From Ruminococcus_C callidus (lineage in GTDB: Bacteria > Bacillota > Clostridia > Oscillospirales > Ruminococcaceae), in the NCBI RefSeq assembly GCF_049562855.1, contig NZ_CP186925.1, positions 2,480,001 to 2,544,000 on the forward strand: a stretch of DNA of 64,000 nucleotides, given 5' to 3'. Below, piece after piece: positions 42,451 to 51,614 of this stretch; the first letter of the stretch is position 1; each line of letters opens with the position of its first letter. Both the position numbers and the translations under genes were made by a program. A model generated the notes under the pieces. That model was not told the DNA's origin and did not search any database. It saw only the letters and a list, made by a program, of their open reading frames with translations.

Positions 42451-43410
42451 TCAGGAGTCAAGAGAAGCATTAAATAATACCTCATCATAATATCTGCTGA
42501 CTATTGAGTCCCATGCTACACAATTCATATAGTATTCCAGGCTTTCAAGATTTGCCCCGTTTACAAAGTGGTCCAGATATTGTTCTATGTAATTAAAAGA
42601 AGCAATCATTCCTTCGCTTGCTGAACCACCTATTCTAAGATTGATTTCAATGAAATAAATGCCGCTATCATTCTCAATAAACTCTACATTAGATAGACCC
42701 GGTATCCTATATTTTGAATAGATTTGTTTGCATATTTGTATAAGCTTGTCATGTTTCACTATTTGGCTGCGAAAAGCTGATCCCATTTGTTTTTCAAGTG
42801 ATTTTCGGGGCAATATCAATTTGGGACTTCCATTTTTATCGGCAAATATATCTACTACATATGTTGTACCTGTTTCATATTTCTGAGCAAACCAATCTGT
42901 ATGAAAATGATTTTCAATATGTGACGCTTTCGAAAGATCAACAATATAGATTCCCTGACTTGAAACGGAGCATCTTTTGCGAAATATCACTTTATCTTTT
43001 CCAAAAAGTGAATCATAAATAGTTGGTACTTTAATTCCCATTTTTTCAATGGATCTATTTGCTTCTAGTTTGTCTTGGAATATATTAATTGTATCCGAAG
43101 GGCAATTATCGAACGGTATTGTTATTTCATCTTTGTGGCGATTAAGAAACCGCACTTCCTTATCTGTTGATACAAAAAGATAATCTATCTTGTGCTTATC
43201 TGATAATTCATTGATGAATTGCAAGTATTCCTTTTCATTGTTTATGTTAGGCGCTTGAAAATATCGATCAACAAAATTGCTTGATGCGATATGCCCAGCT
43301 GCGGATATGTCAGTTCCCCATACATCAACAGGGAAGCTTCTTATTCTTTTTAGTTGCCTTACTAATAGTGTTGAATTTGTGCTTTTAATATTATTTACCA
43401 GGATTCTCAT
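42451..43410 (-). CDS. ATP-grasp ligase
   Basis: A 319-residue ATP-grasp enzyme of the carbamoyl-phosphate-synthase/PylC-like class, with a pre-ATP-grasp Rossmann part (RILVNNIKSTNSTLLVRQLKRI ... VDVWGTDIS), the ATP-binding lysines (DKVIFRKRCSVSSQGI), WFAQKYETGTTYVVDIFADKNG, and the metal-binding YFIEINLRIGGSAS (ExN). It should join a carboxylate to an amine using ATP. ATG 43410 is preferred over TTG 43416. Together with the SbnA-like enzyme it could make a modified dipeptide or similar metabolite. It is inside the segment bounded by the inverted 17-bp sites. Confidence 0.82.
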   Translation of the reverse strand: MRILVNNIKSTNSTLLVRQLKRIRSFPVDVWGTDISAAGHIASSNFVDRYFQAPNINNEKEYLQFINELSDKHKIDYLFVSTDKEVRFLNRHKDEITIPFDNCPSDTINIFQDKLEANRSIEKMGIKVPTIYDSLFGKDKVIFRKRCSVSSQGIYIVDLSKASHIENHFHTDWFAQKYETGTTYVVDIFADKNGSPKLILPRKSLEKQMGSAFRSQIVKHDKLIQICKQIYSKYRIPGLSNVEFIENDSGIYFIEINLRIGGSASEGMIASFNYIEQYLDHFVNGANLESLEYYMNCVAWDSIVSRYYDEVLFNASLDS

Positions 43411-43464
43411 TACCAACCACCTTCCTATTTTATGTGAATCATCATAAAGAGAAAATTAACACAT

Positions 43465-43481
43465 GATAATTTGAAGTTATC
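43465..43481 (-). repeat. Recombinase-type site, right inverted copy
   Basis: The perfect inverse of the 38949-38965 site, located 154 bases upstream of the tyrosine-recombinase start codon. Inverted sites beside a recombinase are the arrangement of invertible DNA segments; the 4.5 kb between them contains exactly the PLP/STAND/ATP-grasp cassette. Confidence 0.7.
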
Positions 43482-43634
43482 CTGCGTTGAGTTTTGATAA
43501 TACTATTATACACCCATTTTTCTTCAAAATCAACATAATCTCGCAGATTTTTCCAAGAAATTCATCGACACTATTCGACAAAAAGCGTATTACAATATAT
43601 AATAGAATTATTCCCAAACGAAGGAGTAGCTATC

Positions 43635-44552
43635 ATGATAAACTTAAACCTGCAAATAGAACGATTTCTTAACTACTGCATGTCCAGAAAAGCTCTGAAT
43701 GAAAAAACCATTAAGGCTTACAGAATCGATCTTAGGCAATTCTCTGAATATACAGACAACACATTTTCCAAAGAGATGATTTGCCGATACATCGACATAC
43801 TTCACGAACGATTCAAGCCCAAGACGGTAAAGCGAAAAATCGCTTCCATCAAAGCGTTTACTCATTATCTTTTAATTGAAGACGTAATTGAAATCAATCC
43901 ATTCAACAAAATTGATGTTTCCTTTCAAGAACCTACAATTCTTCCCAAAACGATCCCCCTCAATATAATCAACAGTCTGCTAACGTGTGCTTACAATTCA
44001 TTTTCACAGGCTGAAACAGATTATCAAAAACGCTGCACGACTCGTGACATTGCAATTCTTGAAATTCTCTTTGCAACCGGAGCCAGGGTATCTGAAATTT
44101 GCAATCTGACACCCACATCTGTAGATTTGACGAATCACACCATCAAAATTTTCGGAAAAGGTTCTAAAGAACGGATGATACAGATTGAAAATACCGATGT
44201 TTTAAGGGCGCTTCAATCTTATTATGACCTATTTCAAGAGGACATAAAGACGTGTGGATTCTTCTTTGTCAACAAACTGCATCATCGTCTCACTGAGCAA
44301 TCAGTTCGTGAAATCATTCGAAAATACACAGCTATGACAGGGTATGATATACATATCACGCCGCACATGTTTCGTCATTCATTTGCCACTTTGCTTCTTG
44401 ACGAGGATGTTGACATTCGTTACATACAGAAGCTATTGGGGCACAGTTCCATCACAACCACACAAATTTATACCCATGTTGCTATGGCAAAACAAAAAGA
44501 AATTCTTTCTGTCAAGCATCCAAGAAATAAGATAAGGGTTAACGCAAAATAA
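43635..44552 (+). CDS. Tyrosine recombinase, XerC/XerD type
   Basis: A 305-residue site-specific recombinase. The SAM-like N-terminal domain (IERFLNYCMSRKALNEKTIKAYRIDLRQFSEY) is followed by a catalytic domain with ATGARVSEICNL (first Arg), a Lys in GKGSKERMIQI, HITPHMFRHSFATLLL (His-x-x-Arg-His) and LLGHSSITTTQIYTHV with the nucleophilic Tyr. All catalytic positions are present. GAAGGAG lies 6-12 bases upstream. The nearby 17-bp inverted sites are candidates for its targets. A short decayed copy of part of this gene is found at 51296. Confidence 0.93.
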   Translation: MINLNLQIERFLNYCMSRKALNEKTIKAYRIDLRQFSEYTDNTFSKEMICRYIDILHERFKPKTVKRKIASIKAFTHYLLIEDVIEINPFNKIDVSFQEPTILPKTIPLNIINSLLTCAYNSFSQAETDYQKRCTTRDIAILEILFATGARVSEICNLTPTSVDLTNHTIKIFGKGSKERMIQIENTDVLRALQSYYDLFQEDIKTCGFFFVNKLHHRLTEQSVREIIRKYTAMTGYDIHITPHMFRHSFATLLLDEDVDIRYIQKLLGHSSITTTQIYTHVAMAKQKEILSVKHPRNKIRVNAK

Positions 44553-44731
44553 TATACAATTATCTTCAGTTGTAAAAACATGTGCCATCAAACGCTTTCA
44601 AAAGCATCCTCATAAACATATAGTCCTAAAATTCTAAAAAAGATCATAGCTACAAACAAATTCTGAAGCAGTGCATAGAATTATTTAATATTTATGCTGA
44701 TAAAATCAAATAATCACATATGCTCAACTAA

Positions 44732-47700
44732 TCAACTATTTACTCTGAAATAATCCTCTGCCTGTACAATCGTATTCCAAATCTGCTCATCCTTACAGGG
44801 ATTGATATAATCATCATCAGAAAGCACGCCATACACAGCTTCAAGCTTTTCTTTTACTATCTTTGCATATGAATACATATTACTTTCATAACGTTCCTGC
44901 TTCACTCCTCGGTTACGCATTCGCTGCTGAGAATGATTCATTCGTTCCAAATGATGCATTTGCACAGAACGTCTTGATACAGTTATCTGTGCTAAAAGCT
45001 TTTGCATTTCATCAGATAACTTTACCGCCTCTTCATACTTCTCTACAGCATCCTTCGCAGTATCTATCTTCAATTGATCTTCATAAGAAACTCGATTATT
45101 TCTGTTTTCCGATATATCACGAAGCTGATTTACTGTTTCTTTCAACTCGTTTAGAGAAGCAGACCTTTCTGCAATATTGATATTGGATTCTATCACTCCG
45201 ATATTTTCAAGAAGCCGATTATCCATTTCATCGAAATCAGGCAAAGATTCTCCAAATTCCTGCATATAAGCATCCTGAACAAAATGCATCATTTCTGTAT
45301 TTCGCTCCAATACATGAGCCGCTTCAGATATATCAAACTTCTGATCATGATACTGAACACAATTCCTGTAGCGCTCTTTTAGATAAACATTAGATACAAC
45401 GCCGTTTTCCAGATCCTTTACATCTGGTTCTATTTTCTCCATCATGTTGTCAGAAATGACCTCTCTTCCCTTCGCCGAATCCTGCATCAACGTTTTCTGT
45501 ACTGACCATTCATGACTGTATTCCTTTCCAAGCGCAACAAAGTCAATACTTAACTGCATATACAATTCACTTGGATTCGCTGATAATCTTGCTGCTAATC
45601 TGCGAATGAAGAACAAGGATGCAACCGATGTGATGACACCCTTTACAAGCTGAAGTACCCCTTCACCGAGCATTCCGGCAAACTGCACTGCTGCCTGAGC
45701 CACTGAAAGTGCTGCTTCTGCAACATAAATAGATGCATAAAGCACTCCTTTTGCAATTTCATATCCTGCTATTTCACATCCGATAATCGGCGCATAAAAT
45801 ATTTTTTTGAACCATCCCATATTGCGGAGTCTATTCCTGCATGCATCTATCTGATGATCCAGGTATGAGATTTCATCGTACAATTTCCGTACCTTTGTTT
45901 TTGCATCTTCCAGTGATTGCGTTGCGTCATTAATTTTCTTTCTGCAAACTTCGATCGCATGATTCAATCGATCTTTTACCTTTGTCAGTGTTTCTTCTAA
46001 TTTGTATGTATCAAAAGAAAACTGAAAATCAAAGTTCAACGATTGAAAACTCTGATAGTTCACATTCAAAGAAAGATGCGTTGTCATGCCCCAGAATGTA
46101 CTTTCCAGATTGATAATGATCAAGCCTTTTTGATAATACAATTGTGCCTGTTTTTCCGTCAATCCAGCTATTGATATTTTACCGTCAAAATAAAATGACA
46201 CATCATTTTGAGATGCTTGCAGATAAAATGCAACGCCTTTCGCTGTCGTATCCAGAAATTGTGACAGAACGCTGTTTTCCGGAATTGGGATAGGATTTTC
46301 CTGTTGAAAATCAGAGGATGTAATTTTGATTATTCCCAAATCAATATCCGACAGCATGCCAAACGCCAGTGCACCTTCCTGCTGACGGAATGAAAACAAA
46401 ACTTTCAAAGACAATTGAAACACACAAATTTTTGCACAAAAGAATATTCCCGCACTGACAACCATGCCGTTACCAATTGTGAAGGGTTCTGCCACATCTG
46501 AATAATAAAATTGTGGACGCAGATACAAAACACCGTCTGCATCCACATAATAATGACGCATTCTATATTTATCCACAAGCGCATATCCATCATCCTGCGG
46601 TATTCGTCCTATAGAAATTGTATTTACATCAATCGAAAGCTGAGATGCCGTAATATTATCATTAAAAAATGCTGCAATCTGCGATAAATCAGTCTTTTCA
46701 AACCATTCCATCTGAAATTTATTTCTACATTCAAAATCAAAGTAGTCGATAGAAATAATATCAAGTGCTTTGATACCTGGAATCAAAAGACCCGTGATGT
46801 TTTCAATCAAATCCGATATGGAAAGTCGACTGGTAGCAAAACATAATAATTGCGGTTTTAAGATTCCATCGTATGAAAACTGCATCGCCGCAAATAGATA
46901 CAACTTTCTTAAATAAATTTCACCGACAATGCCAAATGTCAACCCCTTGTTATATCCAATTGTAAGAGAAGTGTTTCCGAGGTAAAATGCACCGAAAAGA
47001 TTGATTGGTTCTTTCGGAATGGCAGATGCCGACAGCATCAGTGAACTGGAAGATAATTTACAGTCAACGCAAAAAGACATTTCGGAAATTGCCATTAACT
47101 GAAACATCCCGGAGGCCTGAAAGATCGTGTCAGCTTTACCAGTATCCAGTTCCAGAAATAATTCTTGTATGCTGATAATGTCATTAGAGATCTGTGGGAC
47201 GGAAAGTACAAAATATGCGCCTTGCTGTCCTTTTCCCGCGAAAAAGGACAGATTTTCTATACCAAGCAGCTCATGAAAAAACAGGTCCAGCAGCCCATTG
47301 CATTCCTGTGAAAAGTAATATTCGGAATACAAACAAAAACTGTTTTTTTCGTAGAATCTGGAAGGAGGCAGCAATGTTTCCGTATTATGAAAAGTTTCTA
47401 ACAGCCTGCCAATATTGACCGGCTGCAATCCTTTGGAAATATACAGATAAAAATTATCAATGCCAATCAGACGCTTGGCATTTGCGATAAGTTCTGCAAC
47501 GAACCCTGAACTCTCTTGTTCTGAAATTTCACATAAGAATCCGCTGCCAGAGTAACTTCCATCTGAATTTTTTAATCGAATCGCTGTAACACGGAACGAC
47601 TGCATATCCACAAAAAACATCTCATGATCATAAGCATAACTGAAACGCAATTCAGCAGATCTATGTGTCAGAAAATCCGGAAGAAGTGTGTGTAATTCAT

Positions 47701-47902
47701 CAGACAGCTTAGAATCAATCAATGCAACGATTGCAGTCATATCAGCATTGTTGATATTCAAATTCCCTTGAAAACAGCTTTCGCCATGCAGTACACTGTA
47801 TGATGCCGCTGCTTCATAGCCCAGTATCGTTCCACGAACACCAACGCTCATGGAAAATGTTTTTTCTTCCATTGAATTCACCATATCGGATTTTTTCATC
47901 AA
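44732..47902 (-). CDS. Large protein with hydrophobic and coiled-coil regions, function unknown
   Basis: A 1056-residue protein I do not recognise. The first 600 residues are beta-rich (FSMSVGVRGTILGYEAAASYSVLHGES, LTIGYNKGLTFGIVGEIYLRKLYLFAAMQFSYDG), suggesting repeated beta-sandwich modules. A coiled coil (KLEETLTKVKDRLNHAIEVCRKKINDATQSLEDAKTKV) follows, then a strongly hydrophobic stretch (about 720-780, IIGCEIAGYEIAKGVLYASIYVAEAALSVAQAAVQFAGMLGEGVLQLVKGVITSVASLFF), and a helical charged C-terminus. There is no signal peptide. The N-terminus resembles the adjacent 47903 protein. A pore-forming or envelope-inserting role is a possibility only. Confidence 0.55.
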   Translation of the reverse strand: MMKKSDMVNSMEEKTFSMSVGVRGTILGYEAAASYSVLHGESCFQGNLNINNADMTAIVALIDSKLSDELHTLLPDFLTHRSAELRFSYAYDHEMFFVDMQSFRVTAIRLKNSDGSYSGSGFLCEISEQESSGFVAELIANAKRLIGIDNFYLYISKGLQPVNIGRLLETFHNTETLLPPSRFYEKNSFCLYSEYYFSQECNGLLDLFFHELLGIENLSFFAGKGQQGAYFVLSVPQISNDIISIQELFLELDTGKADTIFQASGMFQLMAISEMSFCVDCKLSSSSLMLSASAIPKEPINLFGAFYLGNTSLTIGYNKGLTFGIVGEIYLRKLYLFAAMQFSYDGILKPQLLCFATSRLSISDLIENITGLLIPGIKALDIISIDYFDFECRNKFQMEWFEKTDLSQIAAFFNDNITASQLSIDVNTISIGRIPQDDGYALVDKYRMRHYYVDADGVLYLRPQFYYSDVAEPFTIGNGMVVSAGIFFCAKICVFQLSLKVLFSFRQQEGALAFGMLSDIDLGIIKITSSDFQQENPIPIPENSVLSQFLDTTAKGVAFYLQASQNDVSFYFDGKISIAGLTEKQAQLYYQKGLIIINLESTFWGMTTHLSLNVNYQSFQSLNFDFQFSFDTYKLEETLTKVKDRLNHAIEVCRKKINDATQSLEDAKTKVRKLYDEISYLDHQIDACRNRLRNMGWFKKIFYAPIIGCEIAGYEIAKGVLYASIYVAEAALSVAQAAVQFAGMLGEGVLQLVKGVITSVASLFFIRRLAARLSANPSELYMQLSIDFVALGKEYSHEWSVQKTLMQDSAKGREVISDNMMEKIEPDVKDLENGVVSNVYLKERYRNCVQYHDQKFDISEAAHVLERNTEMMHFVQDAYMQEFGESLPDFDEMDNRLLENIGVIESNINIAERSASLNELKETVNQLRDISENRNNRVSYEDQLKIDTAKDAVEKYEEAVKLSDEMQKLLAQITVSRRSVQMHHLERMNHSQQRMRNRGVKQERYESNMYSYAKIVKEKLEAVYGVLSDDDYINPCKDEQIWNTIVQAEDYFRVNS

Positions 47903-48412
47903 TTAAAATGAATCAGGTGTTATCAATGCCATTTTTTCCAGCACAGTCTGACGCTGCGTATTCCAGATATTGAAGCTTAAACTGTCGATCTGGAATATCT
48001 TGATTTCCTTTGGAATCAAACCTTCTGCATTGATTTGCAGTGAAAGTGCGTATTCGACTGTCTTTTCTTCCGTTTCGCCGTTTTTCTTTGATTCAATATT
48101 CAAGAAGAGCATTTTCAAGCAGAACTTGACAGAATCAAAATCAATTGCATTCACAACCTGAGGATCTTCCTCTTCTGCAATCTTGCTCTTAACATCATCT
48201 TCAGAAAGAGCGCCTTCGCCTGCCATGCCGTTAAACTGACCAATCATTTCCTTCAGTGTAAGCTGTACGTCATTGGAAACATTCGCAGGTGCCAGGAAAA
48301 TCTGATAGCCGTCTGCTGTCTTTTTGTAATAGGAACTCAGATCTACTCCCATAAATGTAAATTTCAATCCCACGGATAACTGTACCTTTTCTGTTACTTG
48401 TAAATTTTTCAT
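47903..48412 (-). CDS. Small partner protein with the same N-terminal beta domain
   Basis: A 169-residue protein of unknown function. EKVQLSVGLKFTFMGVDLSSYYKKTADGYQIFL lines up with the start of the 1056-residue protein next to it (EKTFSMSVGVRGTILGYEAAASYSV), so it is probably a one-module paralogue. ATG 48412 is used because GGAGG lies 9 bases before it; an in-frame ATG at 48427 would contain that site. It abuts the large gene with no spacing, and the two are surely co-transcribed. Confidence 0.6.
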   Translation of the reverse strand: MKNLQVTEKVQLSVGLKFTFMGVDLSSYYKKTADGYQIFLAPANVSNDVQLTLKEMIGQFNGMAGEGALSEDDVKSKIAEEEDPQVVNAIDFDSVKFCLKMLFLNIESKKNGETEEKTVEYALSLQINAEGLIPKEIKIFQIDSLSFNIWNTQRQTVLEKMALITPDSF

Positions 48413-48427
48413 ATGAATTACCTCCAT

Positions 48428-48829
48428 TCATTTTCCGATCCAACTCATTCTAGCCGCTTTTACCGCACACCTCAATTGTATATTTTTTCCTGGTCCGCTG
48501 CTGTTACAACCTCTGCATAATGGAACTATATAAAATTCCTCATCGGGCTGCAAAGCCTGTGTAGGCTGTGATAAGACAACATGCGCTCCAACGAGATCAT
48601 CTGGATGGCTTGATGTGCAATGCTGATTGCAGCATTGTCCGCCAATTTGTATTGTACTGGAGCCAGTTAACACTTCCCATGCATTAATCATCGTTGAATC
48701 GTACTCAATTCCTTCGTATATCACTTTATCTCCTGAACTACCTATTGCATTATACAAAGGCAGTCCATATCCTAACACCTCAACTTCCACATATTCCGAT
48801 TTAAGTTCCATATTGTTTTCTTTGTTCAT
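48428..48829 (-). CDS. HNH-like zinc-binding protein
   Basis: A 133-residue protein with CCNQHC, then LVGAHVVL, then FYIVPLCRGCN. The order C-x-x-x-C, GAHV, IVPLCxxCN is that of an HNH-type zinc fold, with the histidine of AHV and the final Asn in the active-site positions; the first metal ligands are less regular. It could be a small nuclease or a structural relative. It is the first gene of a three-gene operon with the beta-domain proteins (gaps of 15 and 0 bases). AAAGGA precedes the ATG. Confidence 0.6.
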   Translation of the reverse strand: MNKENNMELKSEYVEVEVLGYGLPLYNAIGSSGDKVIYEGIEYDSTMINAWEVLTGSSTIQIGGQCCNQHCTSSHPDDLVGAHVVLSQPTQALQPDEEFYIVPLCRGCNSSGPGKNIQLRCAVKAARMSWIGK

Positions 48830-48872
48830 AATGCTTTCCTTTCATAATGTCAATTTAAAAACGTGCAGTAGA

Positions 48873-50987
48873 TTATATTATCCTGCCATATACCTTTTTG
48901 ATCATATCTGCAAAAGTGAATTTCCCTGATACTATATCATTTAGAGAATTGTAATCATTGCTATCAATTTTGCCATCATAGTTAACATCAGCGTTCACAA
49001 GATTAATACTTGAATTTCCACCATTCAGATAATTGTTTAATATGGAAAGATCTGAACTGTTTGTAACACCATCCATATTCACATCGCCCCTGTTATAATT
49101 GGACTTATAACACTGCGCTAAATAAGCCTCACTCTCTTGACTAACAACTCTTGTACCATCTGCATCACAATAGTAACTATATGTACCAGGAATAATATAA
49201 CCATCATACTGCCCTTCAGGAGTCCCATTATACCATTCATTTTGATATGTCATAGCAAATGATTCTGGGTTTGAATTTGTGCATTCCACAAAGTACCATT
49301 GATTATATAACTTTATACCTACTAATGCATGCCCAGGAGCGCTGATAAGCTGAACGTCATCCTTTGTAAAACCTGATTTTAGTAAAAGCAAAATATAAGA
49401 TCTTGACATACCGGCACAAGCACCTTTTCCAGAAACAAGTGCATATGCTGTTTGAGGCATAGAATAAGAAGCATCATACCGAATGAGATTGGACGCCAAC
49501 TGGCTGTGAATATATTTTGCAACTTCATATTTCGCATTTTCTTTTGCATTGCCAGATAGTCCACTAATATTCCAATTCACATTTGCAGATTTACTTTTCA
49601 AATTATTGTATACTTGGGTTACTTTGGCATCCACATCTGGTTTAATTAATTTCGCACCGCCTATACAGTATTGAAAATGAGAAATGAATTCTCTATCTGC
49701 CATATCAGCAGGAACCGTAATATCAGTAAGATTATTACATCCAGTAAATAAATATCCTCCGCTCTGCGCACATGAAACGTTTTTAGAGACTGTTAATTTC
49801 TTCAAATTGGCACAACCATTAAACGACCAACTTTCCAGGGTTGTAATATTATTGGACATGATTACCTGATATACATTAGAACTGCTAAATGCTCCTGTTG
49901 CAATTTTGGTAACATTTCTTCCTAAAATTGTATCTGGGATTGTAACTGTTACATTATCACTGGCATTAGCGTTTGCATTATATTTTGTTATTGTTGCATT
50001 GCGATCTTTTATAGGAATCTCATAATCCAATCTGTATTGTGAATTGTTTACAGAGCCTTTAATTACAGTATCAAGATGGTAATTAAAGTGGTCGATGAAC
50101 GTCTGATCTATCATATTTTCAGGAACATATACAGTTTCGATACTAGTGCTATTATAAAATAAATAACCACCAGATTTTTCTGAACTCAAATTTCTGGATA
50201 ATGTTACCGTTTTTAAGTTCGAACAAGTAGAAAATGAATAATCACCCAATGAAATTACAGTATCCGGCATTACAATAGACGATATTCCATCGCAACAGTA
50301 AAAAGCAAATTTTCCAATTGATGTTACATTATACCCATTAATAGTACTTGGAATTATAACTCCTACAGCTGATGCACTCGTAGTTTTTGTAAAACTAGTA
50401 ATTTCAATCTGATGATCTGAGATTTTATAGTCCAGCTTATACGCTGAAGTAACTGATGAACCTTGTACCACAGTATTAGTATAATAATTAAAGTGATCAA
50501 CGAACGAAGGATCTGCCATGTTTTCGGGAACATTTACAATTTCAATATTTTTACTTTTATAAAACAGGTAACCGCCTGATTTTTCTGAACTCAAATTTTT
50601 AGATAACGTCACCGTTTTTAATTTTGAGCAATTATAGAAAGAATAATTTCCTAAAGAAACAACCGTATCAGGTATTATAACAGAGGATATATCTTTTCCA
50701 CTGAATGCGTATGCACCAATTGATGTTACACTACATCCATTGATTTTACTTGGAATTACAACACTTACAGATGATGCACTGGATGTCTTTGTAAAATTGG
50801 TTATCTCAATGTTATTATCCACCGTTTTATAATTTAATTGATATCCAGAACCTATATAGGTTGCCTCTACATCAGCTGCCGATACCTCAATAGAATTCAT
50901 TCTTATTATGGGATTTTCAGCGAAAGTCATACTGCATGTCCCTAGGACTGTAACCGCAAGGATTGCTGCTAATTTTTGTGATTTCAT
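48873..50987 (-). CDS. Secreted LRR-transglutaminase-dockerin protein
   Basis: A 704-residue secreted protein: signal peptide (MKSQKLAAILAVTVLGTCSMTFAE), three copies of a 120-residue module with BspA-type LRR_5 repeats (VTSIGAYAFSG, VVIPSTINGYNVTSIGKFAF, TILGRNVTKIATGAF), a transglutaminase-like domain (about 450-600) with Cys in SGKGACAGMSRSYI, His in APGHALVGI and acidic FVECTN, and a C-terminal type I dockerin (RGDVNMDGVTNSSDLSILNNYL and ADVNYDGKIDSNDYNSLNDI). The dockerin should plug into a cohesin scaffold at the cell surface. It points to a ruminococcal, cellulosome-making host. Well separated from its neighbours. Confidence 0.92.
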   Translation of the reverse strand: MKSQKLAAILAVTVLGTCSMTFAENPIIRMNSIEVSAADVEATYIGSGYQLNYKTVDNNIEITNFTKTSSASSVSVVIPSKINGCSVTSIGAYAFSGKDISSVIIPDTVVSLGNYSFYNCSKLKTVTLSKNLSSEKSGGYLFYKSKNIEIVNVPENMADPSFVDHFNYYTNTVVQGSSVTSAYKLDYKISDHQIEITSFTKTTSASAVGVIIPSTINGYNVTSIGKFAFYCCDGISSIVMPDTVISLGDYSFSTCSNLKTVTLSRNLSSEKSGGYLFYNSTSIETVYVPENMIDQTFIDHFNYHLDTVIKGSVNNSQYRLDYEIPIKDRNATITKYNANANASDNVTVTIPDTILGRNVTKIATGAFSSSNVYQVIMSNNITTLESWSFNGCANLKKLTVSKNVSCAQSGGYLFTGCNNLTDITVPADMADREFISHFQYCIGGAKLIKPDVDAKVTQVYNNLKSKSANVNWNISGLSGNAKENAKYEVAKYIHSQLASNLIRYDASYSMPQTAYALVSGKGACAGMSRSYILLLLKSGFTKDDVQLISAPGHALVGIKLYNQWYFVECTNSNPESFAMTYQNEWYNGTPEGQYDGYIIPGTYSYYCDADGTRVVSQESEAYLAQCYKSNYNRGDVNMDGVTNSSDLSILNNYLNGGNSSINLVNADVNYDGKIDSNDYNSLNDIVSGKFTFADMIKKVYGRII

Positions 50988-51614
50988 TTTAAATTCTCCT
51001 TAATTTAATTGTATATTAACAGACATTTATCTGTTATAAGCAATATTTCGAATTAAAACTCGTCCGGTTACCTAAAGCTCTATAAAGTTTGTAGCAATAA
51101 ACAAAATTGGAATCAAATATTTGTCTATTTTGCTAAATATAGCCATTCTAGTATAATTTTAGCATAAAATACTTTTTTCACACACTTAATGTATCATAAA
51201 AACAAAAAAATCAATACTTTTGCACTAAATGGTCGTTTTTCAGCATTGTTTGGTCAATTTTCACCATATTTTACCATAATAATTCTATTTAAGATCTATT
51301 TCAAGAAGACGTAAAAACGTGTGGGTTCTTCTTTGTCAATATGTCAATGGCTCTCTATAACATATAATATATAATCCTAAAAACAGTCAAAAAAGTTACG
51401 GTTTTTAAAAAATTCTATCAATTATGTATTAATGCACAAAATCGAAATCAAGTATTTGGTTGTTTTGAAAACAATTAGCTGTAAATAAAATTATAGCATA
51501 AAATGTCAAAATTGGTATGAATCAGACTTTTTATATACTCAATGTACCATAAAAAATCAGAAAAATCAACCATTTTGCACTAAATGGTCATTTTTTTACG
51601 TTAAATGGTCAATT
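50988..51614. repeat. AT-rich region with a duplicated block of about 110-130 bases
   Basis: No intact gene. A block at about 51155-51265 is repeated imperfectly at about 51490-51612: both contain TAGCATAAAAT, a (C)TCAATGTA(C/T)CATAAAA-like segment, and then TTTTGCACTAAATGGTC followed by a second TGGTCAATTT. The two copies enclose the recombinase relic. The TAAATGGTC repeats may be protein-binding sites. The promoter of the dockerin gene should lie in the first part. Confidence 0.6.
51296..51339 (+). pseudogene. 44-bp relic of a tyrosine-recombinase gene
   Basis: This segment matches 44228-44271 inside the intact recombinase at about 40 of 44 positions and would encode LFQEDVKTCGFFFVN against LFQEDIKTCGFFFVN. 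The changes are mostly silent, so it diverged while still coding. Nothing of the rest of the gene remains, although a CCTAAAA-type stretch downstream may also be related to DNA after 44552. Confidence 0.7.
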
